Shown piece after piece: positions 1 to 6,601 of a stretch of 63,850 nt of DNA (positions are counted from its first letter, which is position 1; every line of letters starts with the position of its first letter). The notes under the pieces were generated by a model, which saw only the letters and a list, made by a program, of their open reading frames with translations, did not search any database and was not told where the DNA came from. A program made the position numbers and the translations under genes. Location: the IMG/VR virus record IMGVR_UViG_3300046809_000440, positions 1 to 63,850 of that record. One strand, written 5' to 3'. Origin of the DNA: a virus.

Positions 1-98
1 GGCGCAGAAGCCGGACGGCACGCTCGACCTGTCGAAATACGAGACGTGGTTGAAACAGTACAACGGGGCGCTTTCGGCACGTCCCGAGCTGGCCGCCA
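1..98. repeat. 98-bp exact copy of 42024-42121
   Basis: Bases 1-98 are identical to 42024-42121, which lie inside the large internal virion protein gene at 39667-43473. Identity stops abruptly at base 99. The copy is an internal gene fragment with no start or stop of its own, and it truncates the leftward gene at 99-240. A chimeric contig end or an over-extended assembly is the simplest reading; a genuine terminal duplication is less likely because the matching copy is internal. Confidence 0.9.
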
Positions 99-240
99 CT
101 CGCATGCTGACGGATATCACCTCCATATCGGCGGAGATTGTCTCTGGATTGTCCCGCCATCGGATACCAACATAGGCCTCGCGCTCCAGCGCACCGTCCC
201 GCTCCATCAGCGCTCGGCGGGCTTCCTCGATGTCCGGCAT
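99..240 (-). CDS. Truncated leftward small gene, unknown function
   Basis: ATG at 240 follows a good ribosome site (GGAGGAGATGAGGG). The product begins MPDIEEARRALMERDG and is acidic and helical. After about 47 codons the frame runs into the foreign 98-bp fragment, so the 3' end is lost at base 99. If base 99 is joined to base 63850, the frame would close after four codons (PGDG, stop), about 27 bases before the ATG of the next leftward gene at 63808. No family recognised. Confidence 0.55.
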
Positions 241-263
241 TTTCCCTCATCTCCTCCAAAGTT

Positions 264-340
264 TGGTACGCCCAGCAGGACTCGAACCTGCGACCCTCGG
301 CTTAGAAGGCCGACGCTCTATCCGACTGAGCTATGGGCGC
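264..340 (-). tRNA. tRNA-Arg (anticodon UCU)
   Basis: Read on the minus strand from 340, the sequence folds as a standard 77-nt tRNA with encoded CCA. The 7-bp acceptor stem is GCGCCCA/TGGGCGT, the anticodon loop is CTTCTAA and the T arm contains GGTTCGAGTCC. The anticodon UCU reads AGA, which is rare in GC-rich genomes. It lies six bases from tRNA-Leu within the leftward operon. Confidence 0.95.
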
Positions 341-736
341 GCTGTTGGTGCGAGGGGCCGGACTTGAACCGGCAAGCGGCGCACCCGCGGCGAGGTTTAA
401 GCTCGCTGTGTCTACCGTTCCACCACCCTCGCTAAATCTGCTCATTGCGACCCGATTGCCGGCCTCCGCCATTGCCTTCCAGCGCCGTCGCGCCTTGCCG
501 ATAGCATTAAGGATGCTGAGCGTCCGTTTTGGGGCAGGTTTCATGGCGCTGAGATAGGCCTCCAGCATTGAATTGGTTGGTTCGATTGGACCGATATAGA
601 AGCCTGCCCGTAGTAGCGCGATCAATCCATCGGTCGCCTGAGCCGCCGTGATGTTAAGTGCCTCCGCAAGAACATCGCGAGCGGAGCGTGCTGGACGTTC
701 GTATATTTGCACCCGCTCGCGAGGCTCAGTAGTCAC
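302..736 (-). CDS. Hypothetical protein whose frame runs through two tRNA genes
   Basis: GTG at 736 overlaps the stop of a tiny upstream frame (GTGA). The first 100 or so residues look like a real helical, basic protein (MTTEPRERVQIYERP...). The frame then continues through the whole same-strand tRNA-Leu gene and stops inside tRNA-Arg. The last 40 residues are therefore translated tRNA sequence. The natural product may be cut short by tRNA processing of the transcript. No family recognised. Confidence 0.5.
   Translation of the reverse strand: MTTEPRERVQIYERPARSARDVLAEALNITAAQATDGLIALLRAGFYIGPIEPTNSMLEAYLSAMKPAPKRTLSILNAIGKARRRWKAMAEAGNRVAMSRFSEGGGTVDTASLNLAAGAPLAGSSPAPRTNSAPIAQSDRASAF
346..432 (-). 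tRNA. tRNA-Leu (anticodon UAA)
   Basis: On the minus strand from 432, an 87-nt class II tRNA with CCA: acceptor GCGAGGG/CCCTCGC, anticodon loop CTTAAAC flanked by GCGAG/CTCGC, a long variable arm typical of leucine tRNAs, and T arm GGTTCAAGTCC. It decodes UUA. A second, different tRNA-Leu(UAA) is at 3927-4010. Confidence 0.95.
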
Positions 737-819
737 GACGCGCGCCGCCGTTCCTCGGCCCGACGCGCCAGGTCCGCCGGCGCCCCAAACGGGTATCGGC
801 GGGTGAGATTGCCCCTAAT
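733..819 (-). CDS. Possible 28-residue basic peptide with non-standard start
   Basis: A frame ending at 733 (GTGA overlap with the next gene) encodes IRGNLTRRYPFGAPADLARR and six or so more residues. It has no ATG, GTG or TTG after the preceding stop; the best candidate start is ATT at 819, which overlaps the TAG of the gene at 815-1024. The residues look protein-like and the spacing fits the tightly packed operon, but expression is uncertain. Confidence 0.25.
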   Translation of the reverse strand: MRGNLTRRYPFGAPADLARRAEERRRAS

Positions 820-1024
820 GCCACGACCCAACCGAGAACCCGAATATCGGAGGCGGCTCAGAGAGAAAGCAAGCCACGATAAGGATGCCGCCGAAACAAA
901 AGAACGGGAAACCACAAATGAAAACCGCATAGAAAAACTTACCTCCGCGATCATAAGAGTAGAACAACAGCTTGCTAGAACAAATAATGAGGATGATCCC
1001 CGCAACAAGCATGAGAGGCTTCAT
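815..1024 (-). CDS. Small membrane protein, 69 aa
   Basis: ATG at 1024 overlaps the stop of the previous gene (ATGA) and follows AAGGCGAC. The product MKPLMLVAGIILIICSSKLL... has two hydrophobic segments (residues about 4-22 and 30-52) and a short polar tail, so it should be an integral membrane protein with two spans. Its position just after another one-span peptide suggests a paired membrane function, but there is no evidence for a holin role. Confidence 0.65.
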   Translation of the reverse strand: MKPLMLVAGIILIICSSKLLFYSYDRGGKFFYAVFICGFPFFCFGGILIVACFLSEPPPIFGFSVGSWH

Positions 1025-1131
1025 CGCTGCGTCGCCTTGATAATTGCCCATATTGCCCAGGCAGCTCCAACGATCGCGACGGCGACATCGAAGCAAATCC
1101 CTACGTTGTTGAGAGCTTGTGCCCAGGTCAT
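1021..1131 (-). CDS. Single-span membrane peptide, 36 aa
   Basis: ATG at 1131 preceded by AAAGGG with good spacing. The peptide MTWAQALNNVGICFDVAVAI... has one hydrophobic stretch (about residues 12-30) and a basic end (KATQR), a typical one-span membrane peptide. Its stop overlaps the ATG of the two-span protein downstream, indicating translational coupling. Confidence 0.6.
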   Translation of the reverse strand: MTWAQALNNVGICFDVAVAIVGAAWAIWAIIKATQR

Positions 1132-1143
1132 GCGGCGCACCCT

Positions 1144-1479
1144 TTATTCGACTTTATCAGCGTTTTCAGCTTGCCACGCGGCAATATCTTCGTCGCGAGC
1201 TAGCCGCCATTCAAAGGTAAGCATTTTGCTGACATCGCTAGGCATGTCCCACATCTCTCCAGCAGATTGATCTGTCAGAAGGGACGTGAGTGCGGTAACC
1301 GCTTCTGCTGAAAGTCCAAAGCGGACAGTTTCGACGCCAGCCATTTCAAATCTCACGCCAGTATATTCGTTTCCGTAATCGTCCCGCACTATGCCGACTG
1401 CGACTTGACTGCCGTTGGGGAGCACGATCCGGCGCCCGGTCCATTCCTTGACGACGATGCCTTTGGTGATGCTTGCCAA
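1144..1479 (-). CDS. Hypothetical protein, 111 aa
   Basis: ATG at 1479 with ribosome site GGGAG. The N-terminal half is beta-rich (GIVVKEWTGRRIVLPNGSQV) and could be a small barrel; the C-terminal half is helical and acidic. No known family recognised. It lies 12 bases upstream of the one-span peptide at 1131 in the leftward operon. Confidence 0.7.
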   Translation of the reverse strand: MASITKGIVVKEWTGRRIVLPNGSQVAVGIVRDDYGNEYTGVRFEMAGVETVRFGLSAEAVTALTSLLTDQSAGEMWDMPSDVSKMLTFEWRLARDEDIAAWQAENADKVE

Positions 1480-1505
1480 TAGGAAAACTCCCTTAATTGT
1501 TCATC

Positions 1506-1709
1506 TCAGAAAAACGAGAACGCCAGCGCGATCAGCAACCCGATGATCGTAGCGCCAGCGGCGAACTCCAGCGCGGCCTCGATAAACGCCCGCAGCGGGT
1601 GGCGCGCGGGTTGCCCCGTTGCGTCGTCAGCCCACAGCTCGTCAGCCTCGACCGCCGCCTCTCTGGCGTCAAGTTCAGCGGGAAACGGCCAGCGAATGGG
1701 AGTTGTCAT
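1506..1709 (-). CDS. Small C-terminal-anchored membrane protein, 67 aa
   Basis: ATG at 1709 is set by a strong site (GGAGGAG) and overlaps the stop of the previous gene. The N-terminal 45 residues are acidic and soluble-looking; the C-terminus FAAGATIIGLLIALAFSFF is a hydrophobic anchor. Probably a tail-anchored inner-membrane protein of unknown role. Confidence 0.7.
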   Translation of the reverse strand: MTTPIRWPFPAELDAREAAVEADELWADDATGQPARHPLRAFIEAALEFAAGATIIGLLIALAFSFF

Positions 1710-1912
1710 GGCGTCTCCTCCGGCGGCTCCGGCAGCGGTTGCCAGTGCGTCGGTTGATCGATATGATAAATATGGCAGTGACCACCGAGCCATCCAGGGC
1801 TGTTCGCTTCGCCACGGCGACCCCAATAGGCGATCATCGGGCCGCGCGCTGTAGCCGTCAGGATCAGCGTGCTATCCCTCGGCGTGGTCGAGATCGGCTG
1901 CCACTCGCTCAC
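1706..1912 (-). CDS. DUF551-like protein, 68 aa
   Basis: GTG at 1912 (GTGA overlap with the upstream stop) lies eight bases after GAGGAG. The product has the DUF551 signature: SEWQPISTTPRD at the start, a central AYWG region and the closing THWQPLPEPPEE. Such proteins are common in phage accessory regions and have no established function. An ATG 18 bases upstream is possible but poorly placed. Confidence 0.8.
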   Translation of the reverse strand: MSEWQPISTTPRDSTLILTATARGPMIAYWGRRGEANSPGWLGGHCHIYHIDQPTHWQPLPEPPEETP

Positions 1913-2157
1913 GGCTTCGTCTCCTCGCACGCCGAGATTAACGAGGGGGATAGCTTGGGGCGCACCTTCATGCTGCCTATCTGGCTGGCTACTCTGTCGA
2001 GAACGGCTGCGGTATAGGTGGAGCGCTCAGTCGCGATCTTCTTTCCTGCGTGCATAATAGCCGCGTGATGGCGTTCTGCCGCTGCCGCTCGCTGGACGAA
2101 TTCGGCGATTTGCCGTACCACATCTTGTGACTCGTTGCTTTCGACGATGATATCCAT
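1909..2157 (-). CDS. Hypothetical protein, 82 aa
   Basis: ATG at 2157 follows CGAGGAGACGAATTAAG. The product MDIIVESNESQDVVRQIAEF... is mostly helical, with the ending CEETKP. The neighbouring gene at 2159 ends CEETN, so the 3' ends of these genes share a short sequence that also carries the ribosome site of the following gene. No family recognised. Confidence 0.7.
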   Translation of the reverse strand: MDIIVESNESQDVVRQIAEFVQRAAAAERHHAAIMHAGKKIATERSTYTAAVLDRVASQIGSMKVRPKLSPSLISACEETKP

Positions 2158-2158
2158 C

Positions 2159-2350
2159 TTAATTCGTCTCCTCGCACGCCGGGGTCCGCAACCCGGCCAT
2201 GATCTGTTCAAGGCTGTAGCCGGGGAACGCGTCAAGCAGGCGCCACATCGCCTGAAACTCGGGGAAGGGGTCGAGCGGTTCCAGGTCGCTCTCTGGCCCC
2301 CAGACGCCGCAGCGCTCGATCGCGTCGGCCCGCTCGCAGGGGGTCATCAC
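2159..2350 (-). CDS. Hypothetical protein, 63 aa
   Basis: Starts at GTG 2350 or the adjacent ATG 2347; GGAGAAG precedes with better spacing to the GTG. The product (TPCERADAIERCGVWGPESD...) is acidic with Pro/Trp residues and ends PACEETN. No domain recognised. The start overlaps the stop of the gene at 2347-2529. Confidence 0.6.
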   Translation of the reverse strand: MMTPCERADAIERCGVWGPESDLEPLDPFPEFQAMWRLLDAFPGYSLEQIMAGLRTPACEETN

Positions 2351-2529
2351 GGCAGCTTCTCCGATTCCGCCAGCATTTGGCGTAGGCTTTCGGCGATAAG
2401 GTATGCGTTTGATCCGTCATCGAGGCCGATCGCCGCCCCCTTAATGATACCCTCCAGAAAGCCGACCCGCCGCGCCAGGTTCAGCCGGCGCTCGACCTCT
2501 TCGTGGTAGGCTTTTTGCCATACGTCCAT
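2347..2529 (-). CDS. Hypothetical helical protein, 60 aa
   Basis: ATG at 2529. The product MDVWQKAYHEEVERRLNLAR... is amphipathic helix throughout with no Cys or membrane segment. Its stop overlaps the next start (TGATG), so it is a coupled member of the leftward operon. No family recognised. Confidence 0.65.
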   Translation of the reverse strand: MDVWQKAYHEEVERRLNLARRVGFLEGIIKGAAIGLDDGSNAYLIAESLRQMLAESEKLP

Positions 2530-2535
2530 GTGCGA

Positions 2536-2760
2536 TCACCGATCCATCAGCTTTGCAAGCGTCTCGCCGTTTTCTTCAAACTGTCTTTCCGCAAATCCGC
2601 CGATGATGCCGTGCGGAAGATCGGGATAGCGGTTACCCGAGAGCCACGCATCATAAACGTCGCGGATCATCACGGCCGTCACATCGGGGTAGCCGAATTC
2701 ACGCAGATTGCGCGCGACGGCTTCCATGCCTTGGTTGAGCGTGGGGGTAACCTTTGCCAT
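2536..2760 (-). CDS. Hypothetical protein, 74 aa; first gene of the leftward operon
   Basis: ATG at 2760 preceded by GGAGGA. The product begins MAKVTPTLNQGMEAVARNLR and contains MIRDVYDAWLSGNRYPDLP. It is the promoter-proximal gene of the operon that runs to the left end. No known domain recognised. Confidence 0.7.
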   Translation of the reverse strand: MAKVTPTLNQGMEAVARNLREFGYPDVTAVMIRDVYDAWLSGNRYPDLPHGIIGGFAERQFEENGETLAKLMDR

Positions 2761-2862
2761 CTGCGTCCTCCGCTGTTGGGACGGATGATGCGCACGGTCA
2801 AGAACATGCGTCAACAAGAAAATGATTGACAGTCATGAGATTGTTTCGCTAGCCTCGTGCCC
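2761..2862. promoter_or_regulatory. Divergent control region with two promoters
   Basis: Rightward: TTGACA at 2826-2831, 17-bp spacer, CTAGCC at 2849-2854, giving a start site close to the ATG at 2863, so the regulator mRNA is probably leaderless. Leftward: on the minus strand a TTGACG box, 17-bp spacer and GCATCA lie upstream of the gene at 2760. A phage switch organised as a regulator and an opposing operon is the obvious reading. Confidence 0.6.
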
Positions 2863-3042
2863 ATGACAGGAACCGATCTGCGCATCGCGCTCTGGATGCT
2901 CGGCCTCAGCCAAAAGGATTTTGCCGCCAAGGCCGGTATCCGACCAGAGTCCGTATCTCGTTATATACGCGGCCACGCCCCGGTGCCTCGGCTGGTGGAA
3001 ATGGCGGTGACCAGCCTGAAGAATACGGAGGCAGAACAATGA
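2863..3042 (+). CDS. XRE-family helix-turn-helix regulator, 59 aa
   Basis: Product MTGTDLRIALWMLGLSQKDF... carries a complete Cro/CI-type helix-turn-helix (LSQKDFAAKAGIRPESVSRY, residues about 14-33). At 59 residues it is Cro-sized, with no oligomerisation domain. The ATG at 2863 lies at the predicted transcription start; a GTG two codons earlier is less likely. It probably binds operators in the adjacent divergent region. A second XRE gene is at 14676. Confidence 0.8.
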   Translation: MTGTDLRIALWMLGLSQKDFAAKAGIRPESVSRYIRGHAPVPRLVEMAVTSLKNTEAEQ

Positions 3043-3344
3043 GCGGCGGTCCTGCAATCGGTCAGGATTTGGTTATCCAAGAATGGAGCAAGGAGCTAGT
3101 AAAGCAAATTGCAATGGACATCGGAAAAGAGACAGTAGCCTACGTTGAGGTGATGTACCCCGAGGCTATCACGGCTACCTCATCGACATTCCGACTATCT
3201 CTACGCAACCACATCCATAACGAAATTATGGCAGCTATAGAAGTCACTGACGAAGGAACAATTGTGGCTAGATTGAAGGATCGAAAGGCATTCCGCCGTC
3301 GGTGGGTTGGTGTATATCGAAAAATGCGAAAGGCTGCCCAATGA
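3039..3344 (+). CDS. Hypothetical protein, 101 aa
   Basis: ATG overlaps the stop of the XRE gene (ATGA). The product is helical and mixed in charge, with a basic end (RKAFRRRWVGVYRKMRKAAQ). Base composition is lower in GC than its neighbours. Function unknown; operon position suggests an early role. Confidence 0.7.
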   Translation: MSGGPAIGQDLVIQEWSKELVKQIAMDIGKETVAYVEVMYPEAITATSSTFRLSLRNHIHNEIMAAIEVTDEGTIVARLKDRKAFRRRWVGVYRKMRKAAQ

Positions 3345-3529
3345 CCGGCCGCACCCTGATCGTCTACCAGTGCGACTCGGTCGTCGTGATCGAGGATTGC
3401 GATGAGGCGCATCTGCCATTCACCCGGTCGTTGCTGACGCCGGAAAGCGCGGTGCGGATCGGTGAGCAAATGGCGGCGCTGGGGATGCGGATGCTGGCGC
3501 GTCGGAGGCGGGAGGCGGCTGATGCCTGA
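3341..3529 (+). CDS. Hypothetical protein, 62 aa
   Basis: ATGA overlap with the upstream gene sets the start. The product MTGRTLIVYQCDSVVVIEDC... begins with a beta strand pair, followed by an acidic turn and a basic helix (MLARRRREAADA). No family recognised. Confidence 0.65.
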   Translation: MTGRTLIVYQCDSVVVIEDCDEAHLPFTRSLLTPESAVRIGEQMAALGMRMLARRRREAADA

Positions 3530-3833
3530 GATGGTCCACCGGGTGACGCAGGCGATCGTGGACGAGATGATTCGTCAGTCTGGAAGACAGCCGATCCGCA
3601 ATGCCGCTTTTTTGGATATGAGCCAACGGGTCGCCCGCGCCGCTATCGAGGCCATGCGGACGCCGACCGAGGCAATGGATGTTGCGGGGCGACATTGGTG
3701 CCACGGCGTCGATGTGGGCGATGGTTCGATGCGAATGGCATGCGGCGCGTTTCTGGGCGAGACAGCATCAGAGCAATGGCGGCGCATGATCGACGCGGCG
3801 CTCGCGGAGGAGACGGCTGGGGAAGACCAATGA
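3522..3833 (+). CDS. Hypothetical protein, 103 aa
   Basis: ATG at 3522 lies a few codons before the upstream stop and follows GGAGGCGG. The product (MPEMVHRVTQAIVDEMIRQS...) is largely helical and ends in an acidic tail. No domain recognised. It is coupled to both neighbours. Confidence 0.65.
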   Translation: MPEMVHRVTQAIVDEMIRQSGRQPIRNAAFLDMSQRVARAAIEAMRTPTEAMDVAGRHWCHGVDVGDGSMRMACGAFLGETASEQWRRMIDAALAEETAGEDQ

Positions 3834-4027
3834 TACCAACAGATCGCCTATGTCAGATCGTCGACGTGCAAAACCCACAAGTGGCAAAGCTACTTGCTGA
3901 AATACGGTCTCGTGATGCTCTAATTCGCCGCCTTGGTGGAACGGTAGACACGTTGGACTTAAAATCCGATGCCTCAGTGCGTGAGAGTTCGACTCTCTCA
4001 GGCGGCACCATCATTCCGTTCCGTTAA
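3830..4027 (+). CDS. Hypothetical frame containing tRNA-Leu
   Basis: ATGA overlap with the upstream gene and a helical first half (MIPTDRLCQIVDVQNPQVAK...) support a real gene, but the frame passes straight through the same-strand tRNA-Leu at 3927-4010 and ends 17 bases later. The first 32 codons precede the tRNA. Either the gene is short and its 3' end was replaced by the tRNA, or translation and tRNA maturation compete on one transcript. Confidence 0.4.
   Translation: MIPTDRLCQIVDVQNPQVAKLLAEIRSRDALIRRLGGTVDTLDLKSDASVRESSTLSGGTIIPFR
3927..4010 (+). tRNA. tRNA-Leu (anticodon UAA), second copy
   Basis: 84-nt class II tRNA with encoded CCA: acceptor GCCGCCT/AGGCGGC, anticodon arm TTGGA-CTTAAAA-TCCGA, a variable arm and T arm GAGTTCGACTC. 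It is not a copy of the tRNA at 346-432 although the anticodon is the same. It is embedded in the rightward operon. Confidence 0.93.
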
Positions 4028-4050
4028 AAGCCAAAGGGAAAGTTGTTCAG

Positions 4051-4380
4051 GTGAGCGAAGCTGCATCGGGCATTTCGGCGCGGTTGCTCTCCGCTTGTCA
4101 AACGCAAGGTAACGCCTGCCATTGGTGCGGCCATCAGTTTCGGTTTGACCAAGGGCCTGGGCATGAAATGGCACCGAGTCGCGAGCACGCTACGCCGCGC
4201 AGTCTGGGCGGCACTAAAATCCTCGGGATCGTCCACCGACGATGCAACGCCATTCGTGGCATCATCGATCAAGAAGCGTTCCGGCGGATAATGGACGGGG
4301 AAGCGGTCACGCGCGAGGACTGCTGGCCGCACCTGTTCCCGCGCAACGCTGCCGGCGATGCAAATGTCTCAAATGGTTAG
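4051..4380 (+). CDS. Small HNH nuclease-like protein, 109 aa
   Basis: GTG at 4051 is needed to include the first zinc pair. The product has CHWCGHQF (residues about 23-30), the HNH core SREHATPRSLGG, and VHRRCNAIRG, i.e. a Cys-His-His-Asn order typical of small HNH proteins. It could be a homing-type nuclease or a packaging-related HNH protein; the position, far from terminase and beside a methyltransferase, favours the former. Its stop overlaps the methyltransferase start. Confidence 0.7.
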   Translation: MSEAASGISARLLSACQTQGNACHWCGHQFRFDQGPGHEMAPSREHATPRSLGGTKILGIVHRRCNAIRGIIDQEAFRRIMDGEAVTREDCWPHLFPRNAAGDANVSNG

Positions 4381-6601
4381 TGTCCGCCTCGAACACGACG
4401 ACATGCTGCAGGCGATCCCGCGCCTCGTTGCGGAGGGGGTCGTTGTTGATGCGGTCGTGACCGATCCGCCCTACCATCTGACGGCTACCGTTAAACGCTT
4501 TGGGGCCGCTAATGCTGCGCCAGCGCAAGAGGGGCGCGACGGTGCTATGAAGCGCTTGTCGGGTGGATTCATGAATCAGCAGTGGGACGGAGGCGACATT
4601 GCTTTTCGCCCCGAGACGTGGGCGACAATAGGTTCCATTATGCGGCCTGGCGCGTTCCTCGTGGCGTTCGGCGGGTCCCGCACGCATCACCGCGTCTGGT
4701 GCGCGATCGAGGACGCCGGCTTTGTCATCCAGGACACGATCATGTGGCTGTTCGGGTGTCTCGACGAGGCCACCGAGGCAGTGACGGCAGAAGGCATAAA
4801 GCCATACCATAAAATCAAGGTAGACGATCCGGTATTGTGCTATGATCCGACGATTGGCGAGTACAGCTATCAGCCTGTCCTAGAGGTCGTGGAATATGCC
4901 TACGATGATACCGCCTACCGTCTTATCGGAGATTTTGGCGAGCAAGTTGTCTCCCGAAACCATCGCTGCATTGTTGAACGAGGCGGAAACGAAACATTCC
5001 AGTTCGCCGAGACACTGGAATGCGAGTCGCGTGTACCCGTTCTGGAAAGTTTGCCAGAACTGCAAGAAGCCCTTTCCGACCAATACAATCGAGCAGGCCA
5101 ATCGAAACAAGACCTGCGGGCCAAACTGCGCCGCTGCTTTAATAGCGGTATCGAGAACAGGCGAGATACGGAAGCCGCGTATTCGATGCGCGCATTGCGG
5201 CAAACTGGTGAAAGACCCGCCGCCGTCTCGGCGTGTTCGCCAAGCGAAGGTCTATTGCAGCCGATCATGTCGCGCGAAAGCGAACGTGGTTCATCTGCTG
5301 CCCTTCTCGGGGAATGGCAAGGGCAAGCTGCGCCCAGATATGCCGTGGATGATTGGCGAGCGAAATCCCGCGTGGAAAGGCGGTCTGACTTATCGGAACC
5401 GGAAAGGAGCCTACGTCAATCAGCCGATCCGGTATGTGCGCTGTCCGGCGTTGTTCCTGAGTATGGCGAGGCGCGATGGCTACGTGATGGAGCATCGTCT
5501 GATCGTCGCGATGGCGATTGGGCGGCCCTTAACAAGAGTCGAGACTGTTCACCATCGAAACCATCAAGCCTCAGAGAATGCACAAACGAACCTGATGCTG
5601 TTCGCGACGAACGCGGAACACAAGGCGTTCGAGCATGGCGCGGCCATCGTTCCGCTATGGTGCGGGTGGTGCCATTCCGATACGTCGGCAAGGTCTGGTG
5701 TTTGCGCGTGCCCACCGGGGCCTTTGTTGCTGTCCGCAACGGGGTAGCCTTCCCAACGGGCAACAGCGGCTTCCCGAAGCGCCGCGACATGCTAAAGCCC
5801 GCATTCGAGCCGCTCTGCCTCGCCTACAAGCCGGGCGGCAAGCGGACGATGCAGGTGGATGAGTGTCGGATTGGGACAACTGTTGAGACATGGCCTTCGT
5901 CGCGCGCGCGTCCAATATCCAACGCTTTCTACACGCATAAACTAGCGGGCGATGACCGTACCAAAACTGTGGCGACCGGCGCCGTGCCGCCGGGCCGCTG
6001 GCCCGCCAACATCTGCCACTCGGGAGAGGACGAGGTGCTGGCGGCGTTCCCGCAGAGCGCCGGTAGTGTTGGCGAGTTTCGCCGCGTTGCCTCGAAGAAC
6101 TACGAAAGCACGGTTCAGATTGCTGGGCGGAATCAAGATATAGCAGGAGTCGGGTTTGGCGATAGCGGATCAGCGGCGCGTTTCTTCTGGTCGCCCAAAG
6201 CCGGCGCGGAGGATCGCTGGGGCAGTCGTCATCCGACCGTCAAACCCGTCGAACTAATGAAGTGGCTCGTGGCGCTTGTTTGCCCGCCCGCCGGCCTCGT
6301 GCTCGACCCATTCGCCGGCAGCGGCACGACCGGGGCAGCGGCACTCGCCACTGGCCGGAACGCCATCCTGATTGAGCGGGAATTGGCATATTACGAGGAC
6401 ATCAAGGCGCGGATCGCCCACTACGAGGGCGCGGGGCAACATTCCCGCGTGGCGAAAGGCCGGAGGGCAGCGCCAGAGAGATCAGGGGCAGATGGAACCC
6501 CGCTTTTTGCTTATGCCGCATCGCCCGCAACACAGTCGGAGATGGCTCAACAGCTATGTGACACCGCCGGCATAGAGTCACGAGATTGCTCAGATGATTA
6601 G
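4358..6601 (+). CDS. Beta-class DNA methyltransferase interrupted by an intein
   Basis: The 747-residue frame has a methyltransferase N-part with DPPY (residues 36-39), an intein (134-469), then the C-part with PTVKPVELMKWL and the AdoMet motif DPFAGSGTT near residue 650. This order (catalytic motif before AdoMet motif) fits N6-adenine or N4-cytosine enzymes. Removing the intein restores WLFG-SGFPK, a usual junction in these enzymes, and leaves 411 residues. An internal ATG at 4373 may be the real start; no ribosome site is clear. The last 66 codons overlap an antisense HNH gene, and a diverged second copy of the C-terminus lies at 7162-7332. Confidence 0.85.
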   Translation: MQMSQMVSVRLEHDDMLQAIPRLVAEGVVVDAVVTDPPYHLTATVKRFGAANAAPAQEGRDGAMKRLSGGFMNQQWDGGDIAFRPETWATIGSIMRPGAFLVAFGGSRTHHRVWCAIEDAGFVIQDTIMWLFGCLDEATEAVTAEGIKPYHKIKVDDPVLCYDPTIGEYSYQPVLEVVEYAYDDTAYRLIGDFGEQVVSRNHRCIVERGGNETFQFAETLECESRVPVLESLPELQEALSDQYNRAGQSKQDLRAKLRRCFNSGIENRRDTEAAYSMRALRQTGERPAAVSACSPSEGLLQPIMSRESERGSSAALLGEWQGQAAPRYAVDDWRAKSRVERRSDLSEPERSLRQSADPVCALSGVVPEYGEARWLRDGASSDRRDGDWAALNKSRDCSPSKPSSLRECTNEPDAVRDERGTQGVRAWRGHRSAMVRVVPFRYVGKVWCLRVPTGAFVAVRNGVAFPTGNSGFPKRRDMLKPAFEPLCLAYKPGGKRTMQVDECRIGTTVETWPSSRARPISNAFYTHKLAGDDRTKTVATGAVPPGRWPANICHSGEDEVLAAFPQSAGSVGEFRRVASKNYESTVQIAGRNQDIAGVGFGDSGSAARFFWSPKAGAEDRWGSRHPTVKPVELMKWLVALVCPPAGLVLDPFAGSGTTGAAALATGRNAILIERELAYYEDIKARIAHYEGAGQHSRVAKGRRAAPERSGADGTPLFAYAASPATQSEMAQQLCDTAGIESRDCSDD
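4757..5764 (+). other. Intein in the methyltransferase (336 codons)
   Basis: Starts at Cys134 (CLDEATEAVTAEG, block A-like) and continues with a SRNHRC block B motif. It ends in VPTGAFVAVRNGVAFPTGN before Ser470, the +1 nucleophile. The terminal pair is Gly-Asn rather than the usual His-Asn. The splicing motifs occupy about the first 110 and last 35 codons. The middle shows no LAGLIDADG or HNH motif in this frame; instead it contains a nuclease gene in the +1 frame. Confidence 0.85.
4896..5747 (+). CDS. HNH homing endonuclease nested in the intein in the +1 frame
   Basis: A 283-codon frame, offset +1 from the methyltransferase frame. It has zinc pairs CQNC (53-56), CGPNC (74-78), CAHC (98-101) and CSRSC (121-125), a NPAWKGG motif (158-164) and an HNH core from MEHRL (199) through ETVHHRNH (216-223) to TNLML and NAEHKAFEH. 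The same architecture is seen in the antisense HNH genes at 6402 and 34068. ATG at 4896 has AGAGG 12 bases upstream. The final 35 codons overlap the C-terminal splicing region and look non-functional. Confidence 0.85.
   Translation: MPTMIPPTVLSEILASKLSPETIAALLNEAETKHSSSPRHWNASRVYPFWKVCQNCKKPFPTNTIEQANRNKTCGPNCAAALIAVSRTGEIRKPRIRCAHCGKLVKDPPPSRRVRQAKVYCSRSCRAKANVVHLLPFSGNGKGKLRPDMPWMIGERNPAWKGGLTYRNRKGAYVNQPIRYVRCPALFLSMARRDGYVMEHRLIVAMAIGRPLTRVETVHHRNHQASENAQTNLMLFATNAEHKAFEHGAAIVPLWCGWCHSDTSARSGVCACPPGPLLLSATG

Noticed and set aside
1-98. Terminal direct repeat of the phage genome
   Set aside because: The second copy is internal (42024), not at the right end, and identity ends mid-codon inside a structural gene.
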